From: Acidobacteriaceae bacterium
Lineage (GTDB): Bacteria; Acidobacteriota; Terriglobia; Terriglobales; Acidobacteriaceae
Length of the DNA stretch: 64,000 nt
Assembly: GCA_903642235.1 (NCBI GenBank)
Contig: CAHJWL010000014.1
Span: 34,268-98,267, forward strand
Direction of reading: 5' to 3'
Shown here: piece after piece, positions 49,619-57,739 of the stretch
How positions within the stretch are numbered: position 1 is the first letter of the stretch
Layout: each line of letters begins with the position of its first letter
Notes under the pieces: model-generated
Told to the model about the DNA's origin: nothing
What the model saw: only the letters and a program-made list of their open reading frames with translations
Databases searched by the model: none
Position numbers and translations under genes: made by a program

Positions 49619-49894
49619 GTTGTAAATCAGGCACGCAACACGCGGGTTGGCGGCAGCACGCTGCACCACGCAAAAAGAAGGCACCGGACGGTCGAACGGA
49701 AGCCGGGCCTCCACCTTCCAGAACCAAAGGGCGCCTCCACCGGTGCCCACCCCGGGCGCCCTCTCACCTGAGCAGAAGCGCTTGCGGTAACGCAGCACGC
49801 CTTCCGTCATCTCGCCCTCACGTCAAGAGGCCGAAGTATTCTGAGCAACCGGCCAGGCACTCACGACTCGCTCTGTCGTCGAACCGTCCGCATC

Positions 49895-50449
49895 TCAGCC
49901 GCGAGCGGGAGACAGCACCTCAAGCCGAACCGGCGCAACACCCGTCCGCAGCATGCCGATCTGCATCGCCGCCGCCGACGACAAATCAATAACGCGCTCC
50001 GGAAACAGCACACCCCGGTCGTTGATGCGAACCACAACCGACTTACGATTGCGCAGATTAATGACCCTCACCAGAGTGCCGAAGGGCAGGGTTGGATGGC
50101 AGGCCGTGAGCATCTCCTTGTGGAAGATCTCGCCGCTGGCGGTCGTGTGTCCGTCCAGCACCTCGCCATACCAGGACGCAATCCCGGCCAGCATAGGATG
50201 ATGTTTCTTGCTTTTGCTGACGGCGGGAACGCCCGGAGCGGGCGGCGTCAGCTGAGCCTCGACCGCGGATGTGCTCTGTATCCAGAGATGATTCGCCGCG
50301 TACACCACACCTGTCGTACTCGCAGCCGCTAAAAGAAGGGAGCCCATCAGACCGGGAAAAGCTCTGCGCAAGGAAACCAAAAACACCAACTCTTTCTCCA
50401 CCCAGGAGACAGACCTTAGCGATCGACGCATCGACTCACGAACCCGCAA
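49895..50449 (-). CDS. RlpA-like double-psi beta-barrel protein
   Basis: Septal-ring-associated RlpA family, 184 aa. An N-terminal hydrophobic segment (GLMGSLLLAAASTTGVVYAA) acts as signal or anchor; the DPBB domain follows with GIASWYGEVLDGHTTASGE, ACHPTLPFGTLVRVINL and RINDRGVLFPERVIDLS, holding the catalytic Asp of the family. There is no SPOR domain at the C-terminus, unlike E. coli RlpA. Probable lytic transglycosylase on naked glycan strands. The first Met may not be the true start; Met7 is in frame. Confidence 0.88.
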   Translation of the reverse strand: MRVRESMRRSLRSVSWVEKELVFLVSLRRAFPGLMGSLLLAAASTTGVVYAANHLWIQSTSAVEAQLTPPAPGVPAVSKSKKHHPMLAGIASWYGEVLDGHTTASGEIFHKEMLTACHPTLPFGTLVRVINLRNRKSVVVRINDRGVLFPERVIDLSSAAAMQIGMLRTGVAPVRLEVLSPARG

Positions 50450-50633
50450 ACCCGAGCCCGCTCCCGAGACGCAACCACTTTCTTCGCCCGAAGAATCTCG
50501 CGCGATAACAAATAGGACGATTCCACCCCGTCAGCTGGTTGCATTGCATTCACTTTCGTGGTGATCTGCTACTAGCCCTCTCTGCCTGCTCTGGCCTGAG
50601 GCGGGAACCTTCATCCTCCGCAGACCGCAGACC

Positions 50634-52010
50634 ATGCTGCTCAGCACGCCGCCCTTCTTCGCCTTCTTTCTGGTTGTATGCCTCATCTTTTGGGTCGCCA
50701 TGCCCAGCCGCCGCTGGCAGCAGCTCGTCCTCCTCCTTGCCAACTGCTTCTTCCTGCTCAAGTTCGGCCCCGTCTACCTCCTTCTCGGCGTCAGTGCGGC
50801 CGTCGACTTCGGCCTCGCCCGCTCCATGCCGTCCGCCACACCCGCGCATCGCCGCCTCCTCCTGGCGCTCTCACTCCTGCTCAACCTCGGCGCCCTCGCC
50901 ACCCTCAAGAGCCTTCCTCTTATCGTCAGCGACCGCTTCTCCTGGCTGTTCCCCCTTTCCTTGTCGTTTTACTGCTTTCAGTCCCTCAGCTACACCATCG
51001 ACGTCTTCCGCGGCGACCTCAAACCCACGTCCGACCTCCTCACCTATCTCGCCTCCGCCCTCTTCTTTCCCTCCATCCTCGCCGGCCCCATCCCGCGCCA
51101 GGGCAGGCTCCTCCGCCAGGTCGCCGCCCCCTTCCGCCTCGACAACGCCCTCGCCGCCCGCGCCCTCCTCCTCATCGCCACCGGCCTCGTCAAAAAGCTC
51201 CTCATCGCCGACTACCTCGCCGACAACCTCGTCAACCGCATCTTCGACACCCCCACCCTCTACAGCGGCCTCGAAAACCTCGTCGGCGTCTACGGCTACG
51301 CCCTCCAGCTCTTCTTCGACTTCTCCGGCTACACCGACCTCGCCCTCGGCGTCGCCCTTCTGCTCGGCATCGAGCTCCCCGAGAACTTCCGTCGTCCCTA
51401 TCTGGCCCTCAACCTCCAGGACTTCTGGAAGCGCTGGCACATCACCTTCTCCTCCTGGCTCACCGACTACGTCTTCGATCCCATCCCCAAGAGCCGCCAG
51501 TGGCTTCGCCTCTCCTACTGCACCGCCTTCTGCACCACCTTCCTGCTCGGCGGCCTTTGGCACGGCATCGCCTGGACCTTCCTCCTCTGGGGCGCCCTCC
51601 ACGGCCTCGGCCTCTCCGGCGTCTTCCTTTGGCAACGCGCCCGCGGTAAAACTCCAGGCCGCCGCACCGCCTCTCTCCCCGGCAAAATCCTCGGCACCGT
51701 CCTCACCTTCCACTTCGTCTGCTTCACCTGGATCTTCTTCCGCGCCGCCACCGTCCCCGAAGCCCTCGCCGTCCTGAACCAGATCCGCTCGGGCACCATC
51801 GGCGCCGAGAACCTCTCTCTGCCCGTCCTCGGCGTCATGGCCCTCGCCGTCGTCTTCCACTGCCTTCCGCCAGTCACCTTCACCCGGTCCGAAAAACTCG
51901 CCGCTACCCTCCCCTTCTGGGCCCAGGGAGCCGCCCTCGCCGCCCTCATCCTCCTCATCCAGACCTTCGCCGGCAAGGGCTCCGCCCCCTTCGTCTACGG
52001 CAACTTCTAG
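50634..52010 (+). CDS. MBOAT-family membrane O-acyltransferase (AlgI/DltB-like)
   Basis: Integral membrane protein of 458 aa with about 11 helices. Both signature histidines are present: His269 in FWKRWHITFSSWLTDYVF and His310 in LLGGLWHGIAWTFLLWG. Members AlgI, DltB and WssH move an acyl group from a cytoplasmic donor (acyl-CoA or acyl carrier protein) across the membrane for transfer to a polysaccharide or teichoic acid outside. A further motif, FFDFSGYTDLALGVALLLG, is typical. The gene is 6 bases upstream of an SGNH hydrolase gene and opens the 50.6-55.6 kb run. The donor and acceptor are unknown. Confidence 0.93.
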   Translation: MLLSTPPFFAFFLVVCLIFWVAMPSRRWQQLVLLLANCFFLLKFGPVYLLLGVSAAVDFGLARSMPSATPAHRRLLLALSLLLNLGALATLKSLPLIVSDRFSWLFPLSLSFYCFQSLSYTIDVFRGDLKPTSDLLTYLASALFFPSILAGPIPRQGRLLRQVAAPFRLDNALAARALLLIATGLVKKLLIADYLADNLVNRIFDTPTLYSGLENLVGVYGYALQLFFDFSGYTDLALGVALLLGIELPENFRRPYLALNLQDFWKRWHITFSSWLTDYVFDPIPKSRQWLRLSYCTAFCTTFLLGGLWHGIAWTFLLWGALHGLGLSGVFLWQRARGKTPGRRTASLPGKILGTVLTFHFVCFTWIFFRAATVPEALAVLNQIRSGTIGAENLSLPVLGVMALAVVFHCLPPVTFTRSEKLAATLPFWAQGAALAALILLIQTFAGKGSAPFVYGNF

Positions 52011-52016
52011 CCCGCC

Positions 52017-53681
52017 ATGGCCACCTCAACCCAGACCCCCGCGCCCAACAAGCCGCCCGGCTCCGCCTTCCCGCAGAAGGCAGCCCTCGCCGCTCTCACC
52101 GCTACCGCCCTTCTCTACGCCTGGCACCGCCTCAAAGATCCCACTGCCGGCCTCGCTCCCGACATCTTCCGCCAGGCCGCCACCCTCCGCGTCCCGCACG
52201 CCCCGGCACCCGTCAGCCCTACCGCCCCGCTCAACGGCATCCAGCAGCCCGCTGAGCAAGCTCAAACAAACAAGGCGAAACCCAACACCCCCATCTCCCC
52301 CGTCCTCATCGACGACTGGAACGCCCTCGATCCCTTCTTCGCCTCGCTCTACACCCTCGAAACCCACCGCAAGCCCGAAGTCGTCACCATCCTCCACTAC
52401 GGCGACTCCCCCACCACTGCCGACCTCATCACCGGCGACGCCCGCGCCCTCCTCCAGCAGCGCTTCGGCGACGCCGGCCCCGGCTTCAACCTCATCGCCA
52501 AGCCCTGGGCCTGGTACGGCCATCGCGGCATCACGGTCTCCGACCATGGCTGGAAGTCCCTCACCGGCGTCGGCTCTATGCGCCAGAGCACCTACGGCCT
52601 CGGCGGCGCCACCCTCGTCGGCGGCCCTGACGCCACCAGCACCCTCAAGCTCGCCGACCACACCCTCACCGCCGCCGACCTCCAGTTCCTCACCGAGCCC
52701 AACGGCGGCTCCGTCACCGTCTCCGCCGACGGCAACCCGCTCGCCACCGTCTCCACCGACGGCCCCGCCGACACCCCAGCCGACCGCCTCATCCCCCTCC
52801 CACCCGGCACCAGCAGCCTCGGCCTTTCTGTCTCCGGTGGTCCAGTCAAGCTCGCCGGCATCGATCTCCGCCGCGGCAACTCCGGCGTCCTCTACGACTC
52901 GCTCGGTCTGAACGGCGCCTCCACCACCGTCCTCTCCCGCACCTTCTCCTCCTCTGCCTGGGCCGCCGAGCTCCAGCACGCCGCACCCTCGCTCGTCATC
53001 ATCAACTACGGCACTAACGAGAGCACCTTCGCGAGCTTCGTCTCGAAGCAGTACGAGCCCGAGCTCCGCCTCGCCATCAGCAAGCTCCGCTCCGCCCTGC
53101 CCGACGTCCCCATCCTCATCATGAGTCCCATGGATCGCGGCGAGCGCGGCGGCCTCAACGAGATCCACACCATGCGCACCATCCCCGAGATCATCAGCAT
53201 CCAGAAGCGCGTCGCCGGAGACCTCCACTGCGCCTTCTTCGACACCTTCAACGCCATGGGCGGCGACGGCACCATGTCCCGCTGGACCGCCAGCAAGCCC
53301 CGCCTCGTCACCGCCGACCTCATCCACCCCACCCCGCAAGGCGCCCTCATCGTCGCGGAGCAACTCATCAGCAACCTCGACCTCGGCTACACCCGCTGGA
53401 AGCAAACCAACGGCCACACCACCGCAGATCCCGCCGCCCTGAACGGCGCAGTTCATCTCAAACCGGTCATCCCTAACGGAGCAACCTCCCACAACTCTGT
53501 CCTCCCGACCGGAGCGCAGCGAAGTGGAGAAACCCCCGCCTTCGTCGAGGGCGCCCCTGACTCCGCCAAGCGGACCGCGCCACAGTCCCAAAAACCCTCC
53601 GCCGCCACCCCCGCAGCACCACCTCCACCTTCCCCAACCTCCGCAGATCCGTCAAACTCATCTGGTACCGGAGGACGATGA
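52017..53681 (+). CDS. Membrane-anchored SGNH/GDSL hydrolase 1 (AlgJ/DltD-like role)
   Basis: Predicted 554-aa envelope protein. One N-terminal helix (PQKAALAALTATALLYAW) anchors an SGNH domain: nucleophile Ser131 in LHYGDSPTTADLITGDAR, oxyanion segment INYGTNES (Asn334) and the Asp434/His437 pair in DLIHPTPQGA. A beta-rich insertion (about 200-300) resembles the carbohydrate-binding-like part of related acyl-esterases. Residues 490-550 form a Pro/Ser/Ala-rich tail that includes the translated dispersed repeat. The gene overlaps the next by 4 bases (ATGA), so both are coupled. Catalytic Ser-Asp-His are intact; transferase or esterase direction is undecided. Confidence 0.88.
   Translation: MATSTQTPAPNKPPGSAFPQKAALAALTATALLYAWHRLKDPTAGLAPDIFRQAATLRVPHAPAPVSPTAPLNGIQQPAEQAQTNKAKPNTPISPVLIDDWNALDPFFASLYTLETHRKPEVVTILHYGDSPTTADLITGDARALLQQRFGDAGPGFNLIAKPWAWYGHRGITVSDHGWKSLTGVGSMRQSTYGLGGATLVGGPDATSTLKLADHTLTAADLQFLTEPNGGSVTVSADGNPLATVSTDGPADTPADRLIPLPPGTSSLGLSVSGGPVKLAGIDLRRGNSGVLYDSLGLNGASTTVLSRTFSSSAWAAELQHAAPSLVIINYGTNESTFASFVSKQYEPELRLAISKLRSALPDVPILIMSPMDRGERGGLNEIHTMRTIPEIISIQKRVAGDLHCAFFDTFNAMGGDGTMSRWTASKPRLVTADLIHPTPQGALIVAEQLISNLDLGYTRWKQTNGHTTADPAALNGAVHLKPVIPNGATSHNSVLPTGAQRSGETPAFVEGAPDSAKRTAPQSQKPSAATPAAPPPPSPTSADPSNSSGTGGR
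53500..53545 (+). repeat. Dispersed repeat inside the SGNH1 coding region
   Basis: CGACCGGAGCGCAGCGAAGT and the GGAGAAA that follows match the motif at 46698-46725 (CGACCGAAGCGCAGCGCACA then GTGGAGAAA). Here it is read in frame as PTGAQRSGETP within the low-complexity C-terminal tail. Confidence 0.65.
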
Positions 53682-55240
53682 CACCCAGGCCCCTGCACCA
53701 CGCATCCCGCGCCATCCCGCGCCACGCCCTCTGCCTCCTCACGCTCCTGCTCACCCTCACTCCGCTCAGCGCCCGGGCCGGCGTTCTCCCACCAAAGAAG
53801 AAACCCGCCGCAAAGTCAGCCGCCGCTACCAAATCGCACGCTACCAGCAGGCTCATCCCCCACAGCACCCACACTGCTGTCGTCACAAAGAAATCCGCCC
53901 GCAACCGCAGCCCCACATTCCGCTTCCAGACCCGCCATCTCGTCCACGTCGATCCCGTCTCCCGCCTCGACACCATCTCCACCATCGCCACCTCCCTCTC
54001 CCGCGGCAACACTGCCATCTCCTTCCCCACCGCCCTCAACCGCTTCTTCACCACCCTTGCCGAGCACCAACAGGATCCCTCCGACAGCACCGTCCGCGTC
54101 CTCCAGTTCGGCGACTCCCACACCGCCGCAGACATGTTCACCGGCGAAGCCCGCCGTGTGCTGCAGCGCCAGTTCGGCAACGGCTCCGTTGGCTTCTCCT
54201 ACGCCGGTCACCCCTTCGCCGGCTACCGCATCCTCGGCTCGCAGCGGTCGCAGTCCGGCGGCTGGCAGACCCTCGGCACCCACTTCTCCGACCTCGGCGA
54301 CACCCTGCTCGGCATGGACGGCGTCGCCATCACCACCAGCCGCCCCGGCGAGTTCGTCACCCTCGACGCCCCCTGCACCTCCCTCCAGCTCGACTTCCTT
54401 AAACAGCCCGGCGGCGGCGGCCTCAAGATCACCGATAACGGCGCCGTCATCGCCGATCTCCCCACCGACGCGAGCGCCCCCACCCCCGGCACCTTCCATT
54501 ACACCTGCCCCGAAAGCGAGGACGAGACTGCCGGCGAACCAGACCACCACTTCGTCGTGACGACCGAGTCCAATGCCCCTGTCCGCCTCTTCGGCCTCAC
54601 CACCCTCGAGCCCGGCGCCACCTGGGAGTCCATCGGCATCAACGGCGCCGTCGCCCCGCTCATCCTGCGCTGGAATCAGACCCTCTTCACCACCTACCTC
54701 CGCCAGACCGACGCCAACCTCGTCGTGCTCGCCTACGGCACCAACGAAGCAGCGGCCCGCTCCGACCCCGAAACCTACGCCGCCACCTTCGCTCGCATCA
54801 TCGACACCATCCACACGGAGCTTCCGAACGCCTCCGTCCTCGTCCTCGGCCCCACCGACCGCGCCACCGCATCCCGCGTCGGCCGTCACTCCCGCGGCTA
54901 CGCCCCCTTCCCTGGCACAGAGCCCATCCTCGACGCCCAGCGCGCCGTCTGCCGCACCCACGACTGCGCCTTCTGGAATCAGCAGCAGCGCATGGGCGGC
55001 TTCGGGTCCATGGGACGTTGGGTCTACGCCGGCTGGGCCCAGCCCGACCACACCCATCTCACCGGCGAAGGCTATCGCGCCCTCGCCGACGCCCTCATGG
55101 CCGATCTCCTCTCGGGCTACGACGGCTATCGCAAGGCCCACAACCTCGCCCTCACCACCGTCGGGGATCCCGCCGTCGCCAGCCCCACAGCAGGCGCTAG
55201 CCATTCCCTAACCTCGAGCCCAGCCAACTCCGTTCACTAG
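53678..55240 (+). CDS. Secreted SGNH/GDSL hydrolase 2
   Basis: Predicted 520-aa protein, paralogous to SGNH1. It starts with a signal peptide (HALCLLTLLLTLTPLSARAG) and a basic Lys/Ala-rich linker. The SGNH domain has Ser147 in VLQFGDSHTAADMFTGEAR, the YGTNEAAA oxyanion segment (Asn356) and Asp457/His460 in PDHTHLTGEGYRAL. The arrangement, with a beta-rich domain between the first and later motifs, is the same as in SGNH1 but the protein is secreted rather than anchored. Likely a partner in handling the transferred acyl group. The start overlaps the SGNH1 stop by 4 bases. Confidence 0.88.
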   Translation: MTPRPLHHASRAIPRHALCLLTLLLTLTPLSARAGVLPPKKKPAAKSAAATKSHATSRLIPHSTHTAVVTKKSARNRSPTFRFQTRHLVHVDPVSRLDTISTIATSLSRGNTAISFPTALNRFFTTLAEHQQDPSDSTVRVLQFGDSHTAADMFTGEARRVLQRQFGNGSVGFSYAGHPFAGYRILGSQRSQSGGWQTLGTHFSDLGDTLLGMDGVAITTSRPGEFVTLDAPCTSLQLDFLKQPGGGGLKITDNGAVIADLPTDASAPTPGTFHYTCPESEDETAGEPDHHFVVTTESNAPVRLFGLTTLEPGATWESIGINGAVAPLILRWNQTLFTTYLRQTDANLVVLAYGTNEAAARSDPETYAATFARIIDTIHTELPNASVLVLGPTDRATASRVGRHSRGYAPFPGTEPILDAQRAVCRTHDCAFWNQQQRMGGFGSMGRWVYAGWAQPDHTHLTGEGYRALADALMADLLSGYDGYRKAHNLALTTVGDPAVASPTAGASHSLTSSPANSVH

Positions 55241-55274
55241 CTCCGGCAAATCTTCCACCGCCCGCTCAACATCT

Positions 55275-55308
55275 CTGTCATCCTGAGCGCAGCGAAGGAC
55301 CCGCTTCT
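55275..55308 (+). repeat. Dispersed hairpin repeat, long type
   Basis: GTCATCCTGAGCGCAGCGAA followed by GGACCCGCTT, between SGNH2 and the ACP gene. It is the longer version of the same element family seen at 58905 and 63805. Confidence 0.75.
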
Positions 55309-55356
55309 CAACCCTCGCCCAGCAACCGTGAAACCAACTACGAAAGGAACACCCCC

Positions 55357-55593
55357 ATGAACACCCGCCCCGGCATCCTCAAAGTCCTCCAAGCCGTCGC
55401 CGGCACCGACGTCAACCCCGCCCCCGACGAGAGCCTCTTCAGCTCCGGCCTCCTCGACTCCTTCGCCCTTCCCGACTTCGTCAGCGGCCTCGAAGCTGAG
55501 TTCTCCGTCACCGTCCCCGACTCCGACCTTTCCGCCCGCAAGTTCGACACCATCGAAAAGGTCGAAACCTACCTCGAAGCGAAAGGCAAATAG
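55357..55593 (+). CDS. Acyl carrier protein (DltC-like)
   Basis: Carrier protein of 78 aa, predicted to hold an acyl group on a phosphopantetheine arm. The attachment Ser35 is in LFSSGLLDSFALPDF; the usual DSL is DSF here. The end DTIEKVETYLEAKG matches helix IV of ACP/DltC. GAAAGGAACACCCCC precedes the ATG. It follows the SGNH2 gene by 116 bases including a dispersed repeat, and the KAS III-like gene is 344 bases downstream, so a dedicated carrier for the MBOAT system is the simplest reading. Confidence 0.9.
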   Translation: MNTRPGILKVLQAVAGTDVNPAPDESLFSSGLLDSFALPDFVSGLEAEFSVTVPDSDLSARKFDTIEKVETYLEAKGK

Positions 55594-55937
55594 CCTCTCA
55601 GCCAGGCAGGCGCAATCACCCGCGGCAGCTTTGTAAAATGAAGCCGTACCGGACAGGCATGTCTCTCCTGACCGACAGCCGTGAGCCGTAGTCTTTTTGT
55701 TGTCATCCCGTAGGGATCTGCTTTCACAAATAACTCGTTCGACAGGAAGTTCTCACCCGACCTTGTCCCGACTGAAGTGCTGCGAAATGGACGACCCGCT
55801 TTCCCTCCGTCATCTCCGATCAAAGGTCCTCATAGGACAGTCTGAGATCCGAAGCTAAGCTCAATCAATCGAAGATTTTAGACAAGAAGTACCGGGGGGT
55901 CCCCCTCCGCGCAGCACGGCACCACCAGGATCCGATC
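55594..55937. other. 344-base gap between ACP and KAS III-like genes
   Basis: No gene is supported. It carries a short dispersed repeat (55692-55725, core GTCATCCCGTAGGGATCTGC) and a G/C-rich run (GGGGGGTCCCCC near 55894) shortly before the KAS III start. Promoters were not identified with confidence. Confidence 0.6.
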
Positions 55938-56900
55938 ATGTCCTACCTTCACTCCTTCGGCCGCTACCTCCCCGAGCGCATCGTCACCAACGACGAGCTC
56001 GCGGCAGCCTGCGCGGTCGATCCCGCCTGGATCGTCGACGTCTCCGGCATCCACGAACGCCGCTACGCCGCGCCCGAAGACACCACCGCCACCCTTGCCG
56101 CACAGGCCGCCGAACACTGCCTCGCCAACGCTAGCCTCGCCGCCGCCGACGTCGGCATGCTCATCGTCTCCTCCGGCTCTGCCGAGCGCTTCTGCCCCGG
56201 CCCCGCCGCCAGCGTCGCCGCCGCCCTCGGCCTCACCTCCACCCCGGCTCTCGACATCCCCGTCGCCAGCGCCGGTTCTCTCACCGGCCTTGTACTCGCC
56301 GACGCTCTCGCCCCAACCCTCGGCCCCGTCCTCGTCCTCGGCTCGGAGATTATGTCGCGCCGCGTCGATCGCACCCCCGACGGCCGGAACACCGCCATCC
56401 TCTTCGGCGACGGCGCCGGTGCCGCCCTCGTCCATCCCACCCGGGGCTTCGCCCACATCGCCGGCCATGCCCTCCACACCGACGGCGCCGCCTCAGAGAT
56501 CCTCTTCATCGCCGATGGCCGCATCCACATGGAAGGCCTCTCCGTCATCGCGCAGGCCTCCCGCAAGCTCCCTCGCACACTTCTGGCTCTCCTCGCGCAG
56601 CACAGCCTCAGCCCTGCTGCCATCGGCCACGTGCTCATGCACCAGGCCAACCTCAACCTGATCGACAAGGTGGCCCGCGCCACCGCCATCGACCGCGGCC
56701 GATTCTTCGTCAACATCGCCCGCTACGGCAACACCTCCTCCGCCTCCATCCTCATCGCTGCCTCCGAGTGGCACGCGCTCCACCCGGCCCTCGACAGTCC
56801 CCTCCTCATCACCGCCTTCGGCGCCGGCCTGAACTGGGGCGCGCTTCTCGCCCTGCCACACGCCGCTGCATCCGCGTCACCCGTGGAACTCCCGGCATGA
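55938..56900 (+). CDS. KAS III-like (FabH-fold) protein with Ser in place of catalytic Cys
   Basis: Thiolase-fold protein of 320 aa. The FabH layout is clear: N-terminal LPERIVTNDELAA, IHERRYAAPEDTTATLA, the GEIM-like loop GSEIMSRRVD, His235 in MHQANLNLIDKVA, Asn265 in YGNTSSASILIA and the end ITAFGAGLNWGALLAL. The nucleophile segment reads LDIPVASAGSLTGL where FabH has a Cys; codon AGC gives Ser111. Ser-for-Cys occurs in DpsC of daunorubicin synthesis, which acts with propionyl-CoA starter units. An acyl-CoA to ACP transfer role is plausible here; ordinary condensation is unlikely. The 3' end overlaps a convergent gene by 92 bases. Confidence 0.88.
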   Translation: MSYLHSFGRYLPERIVTNDELAAACAVDPAWIVDVSGIHERRYAAPEDTTATLAAQAAEHCLANASLAAADVGMLIVSSGSAERFCPGPAASVAAALGLTSTPALDIPVASAGSLTGLVLADALAPTLGPVLVLGSEIMSRRVDRTPDGRNTAILFGDGAGAALVHPTRGFAHIAGHALHTDGAASEILFIADGRIHMEGLSVIAQASRKLPRTLLALLAQHSLSPAAIGHVLMHQANLNLIDKVARATAIDRGRFFVNIARYGNTSSASILIAASEWHALHPALDSPLLITAFGAGLNWGALLALPHAAASASPVELPA

Positions 56901-57693
56901 GGAGCTGTGCATCCCGCAGAAACGTTCCCGTCCAGGAGAGCGCAAAGCACAGCGCTCCCACATCGACCACCACGATCATCAGTACCTTGAACACCGTCAG
57001 CAGCACCTCCGCCAGCATCCCGATATGCGGCCGGAACGCAAGCAGTCCCTGCGTGACCAGCGTGCCTGCCGCCGCGCGTCCCAGCACCACCGCCCAGTAC
57101 GTCGGCTCAAGCAGCAGCCATCCCGCCCGCCGTACCCATCGCCCCCGCATCCCCGTCGCCACACCTTCCATCGCAAACGGCAGCAGCGCTGTCAGCACAA
57201 GACCACGGAGGGTCGACCACAGCGCACCCTGCACCAGCAGCAGGGCATCCTCGCTCACGAGGGAGTTTACCCGCGGCTCGAGCGACCACCACGCCGCCCG
57301 CCTCACGTCCCGCATCTCCCCCACATCGAAGATCGTCGTCACCACCGTGTACAGCACCACGAGTCCCGCCAGCAGCAGCGCCCCCTTCCACAGCGCCACC
57401 CGCTCACCGCCCCGCCGCCGCACCAGCCGCAGAATGTAACTCTGTGCCCACAAGAATGCCAGTACTCCACTGGTTGCTACCGAGAACGACACAGTCATCT
57501 CCGCCACTGTCCGGTCAGGGATCTCCAGCCAAAGCGCCACCACCGCCGCGCTCACTGCCAGCAGCAGCGCCTCCAGCATCGCCCAGGGCAGTCGCAGTCC
57601 CCGTGCCGCCCGGCGAACCCGCGCGCCCGCCGTCGCCAGCGCCGCCGTCACCGTTCTTATCTGAACCTGTGTCACTGTCTCTCTCCCTGCCAC
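56809..57693 (-). CDS. Polytopic membrane protein, unknown function
   Basis: Predicted 294-aa protein with about six membrane helices (for example MLEALLLAVSAAVVALWL, VSFSVATSGVLAFLWAQ, GALLLAGLVVLYTVVTTIF and LLTVFKVLMIVVVDVGALCF). The basic C-terminus (SSGRRRRR) and the last 30 residues overlap the end of the KAS III-like gene on the other strand. I do not recognise the family. The hydrophobic pattern and clean start argue that it is real. Divergent from the SIS gene, 46 bases away. Confidence 0.6.
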   Translation of the reverse strand: MAGRETVTQVQIRTVTAALATAGARVRRAARGLRLPWAMLEALLLAVSAAVVALWLEIPDRTVAEMTVSFSVATSGVLAFLWAQSYILRLVRRRGGERVALWKGALLLAGLVVLYTVVTTIFDVGEMRDVRRAAWWSLEPRVNSLVSEDALLLVQGALWSTLRGLVLTALLPFAMEGVATGMRGRWVRRAGWLLLEPTYWAVVLGRAAAGTLVTQGLLAFRPHIGMLAEVLLTVFKVLMIVVVDVGALCFALSWTGTFLRDAQLLMPGVPRVTRMQRRVAGREARPSSGRRRRR

Positions 57694-57739
57694 ACATTCT
57701 CGACGACGAAAGCCTCAACGAACATGCCATCATAGGGTC

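Larger units (their letters stand above)
49246..49894. other. 649-base gene-free region upstream of nrdA
   Basis: No protein or RNA gene is supported. It holds the nrd control sites noted separately and a possible rlpA terminator (AGGGCGCC at 49728-49735 pairs with GGCGCCCT at 49755-49762, then TTTGG on the minus strand). No cobalamin riboswitch hallmark was found. Confidence 0.55.

Noticed and set aside
52026..55204. Two minus-strand open frames of 521 and 462 codons opposite the SGNH genes
   Set aside because: They are Gly/Asp/Val-rich mirror images of GC-rich codons, with no domain, and the plus-strand SGNH motifs are clear.
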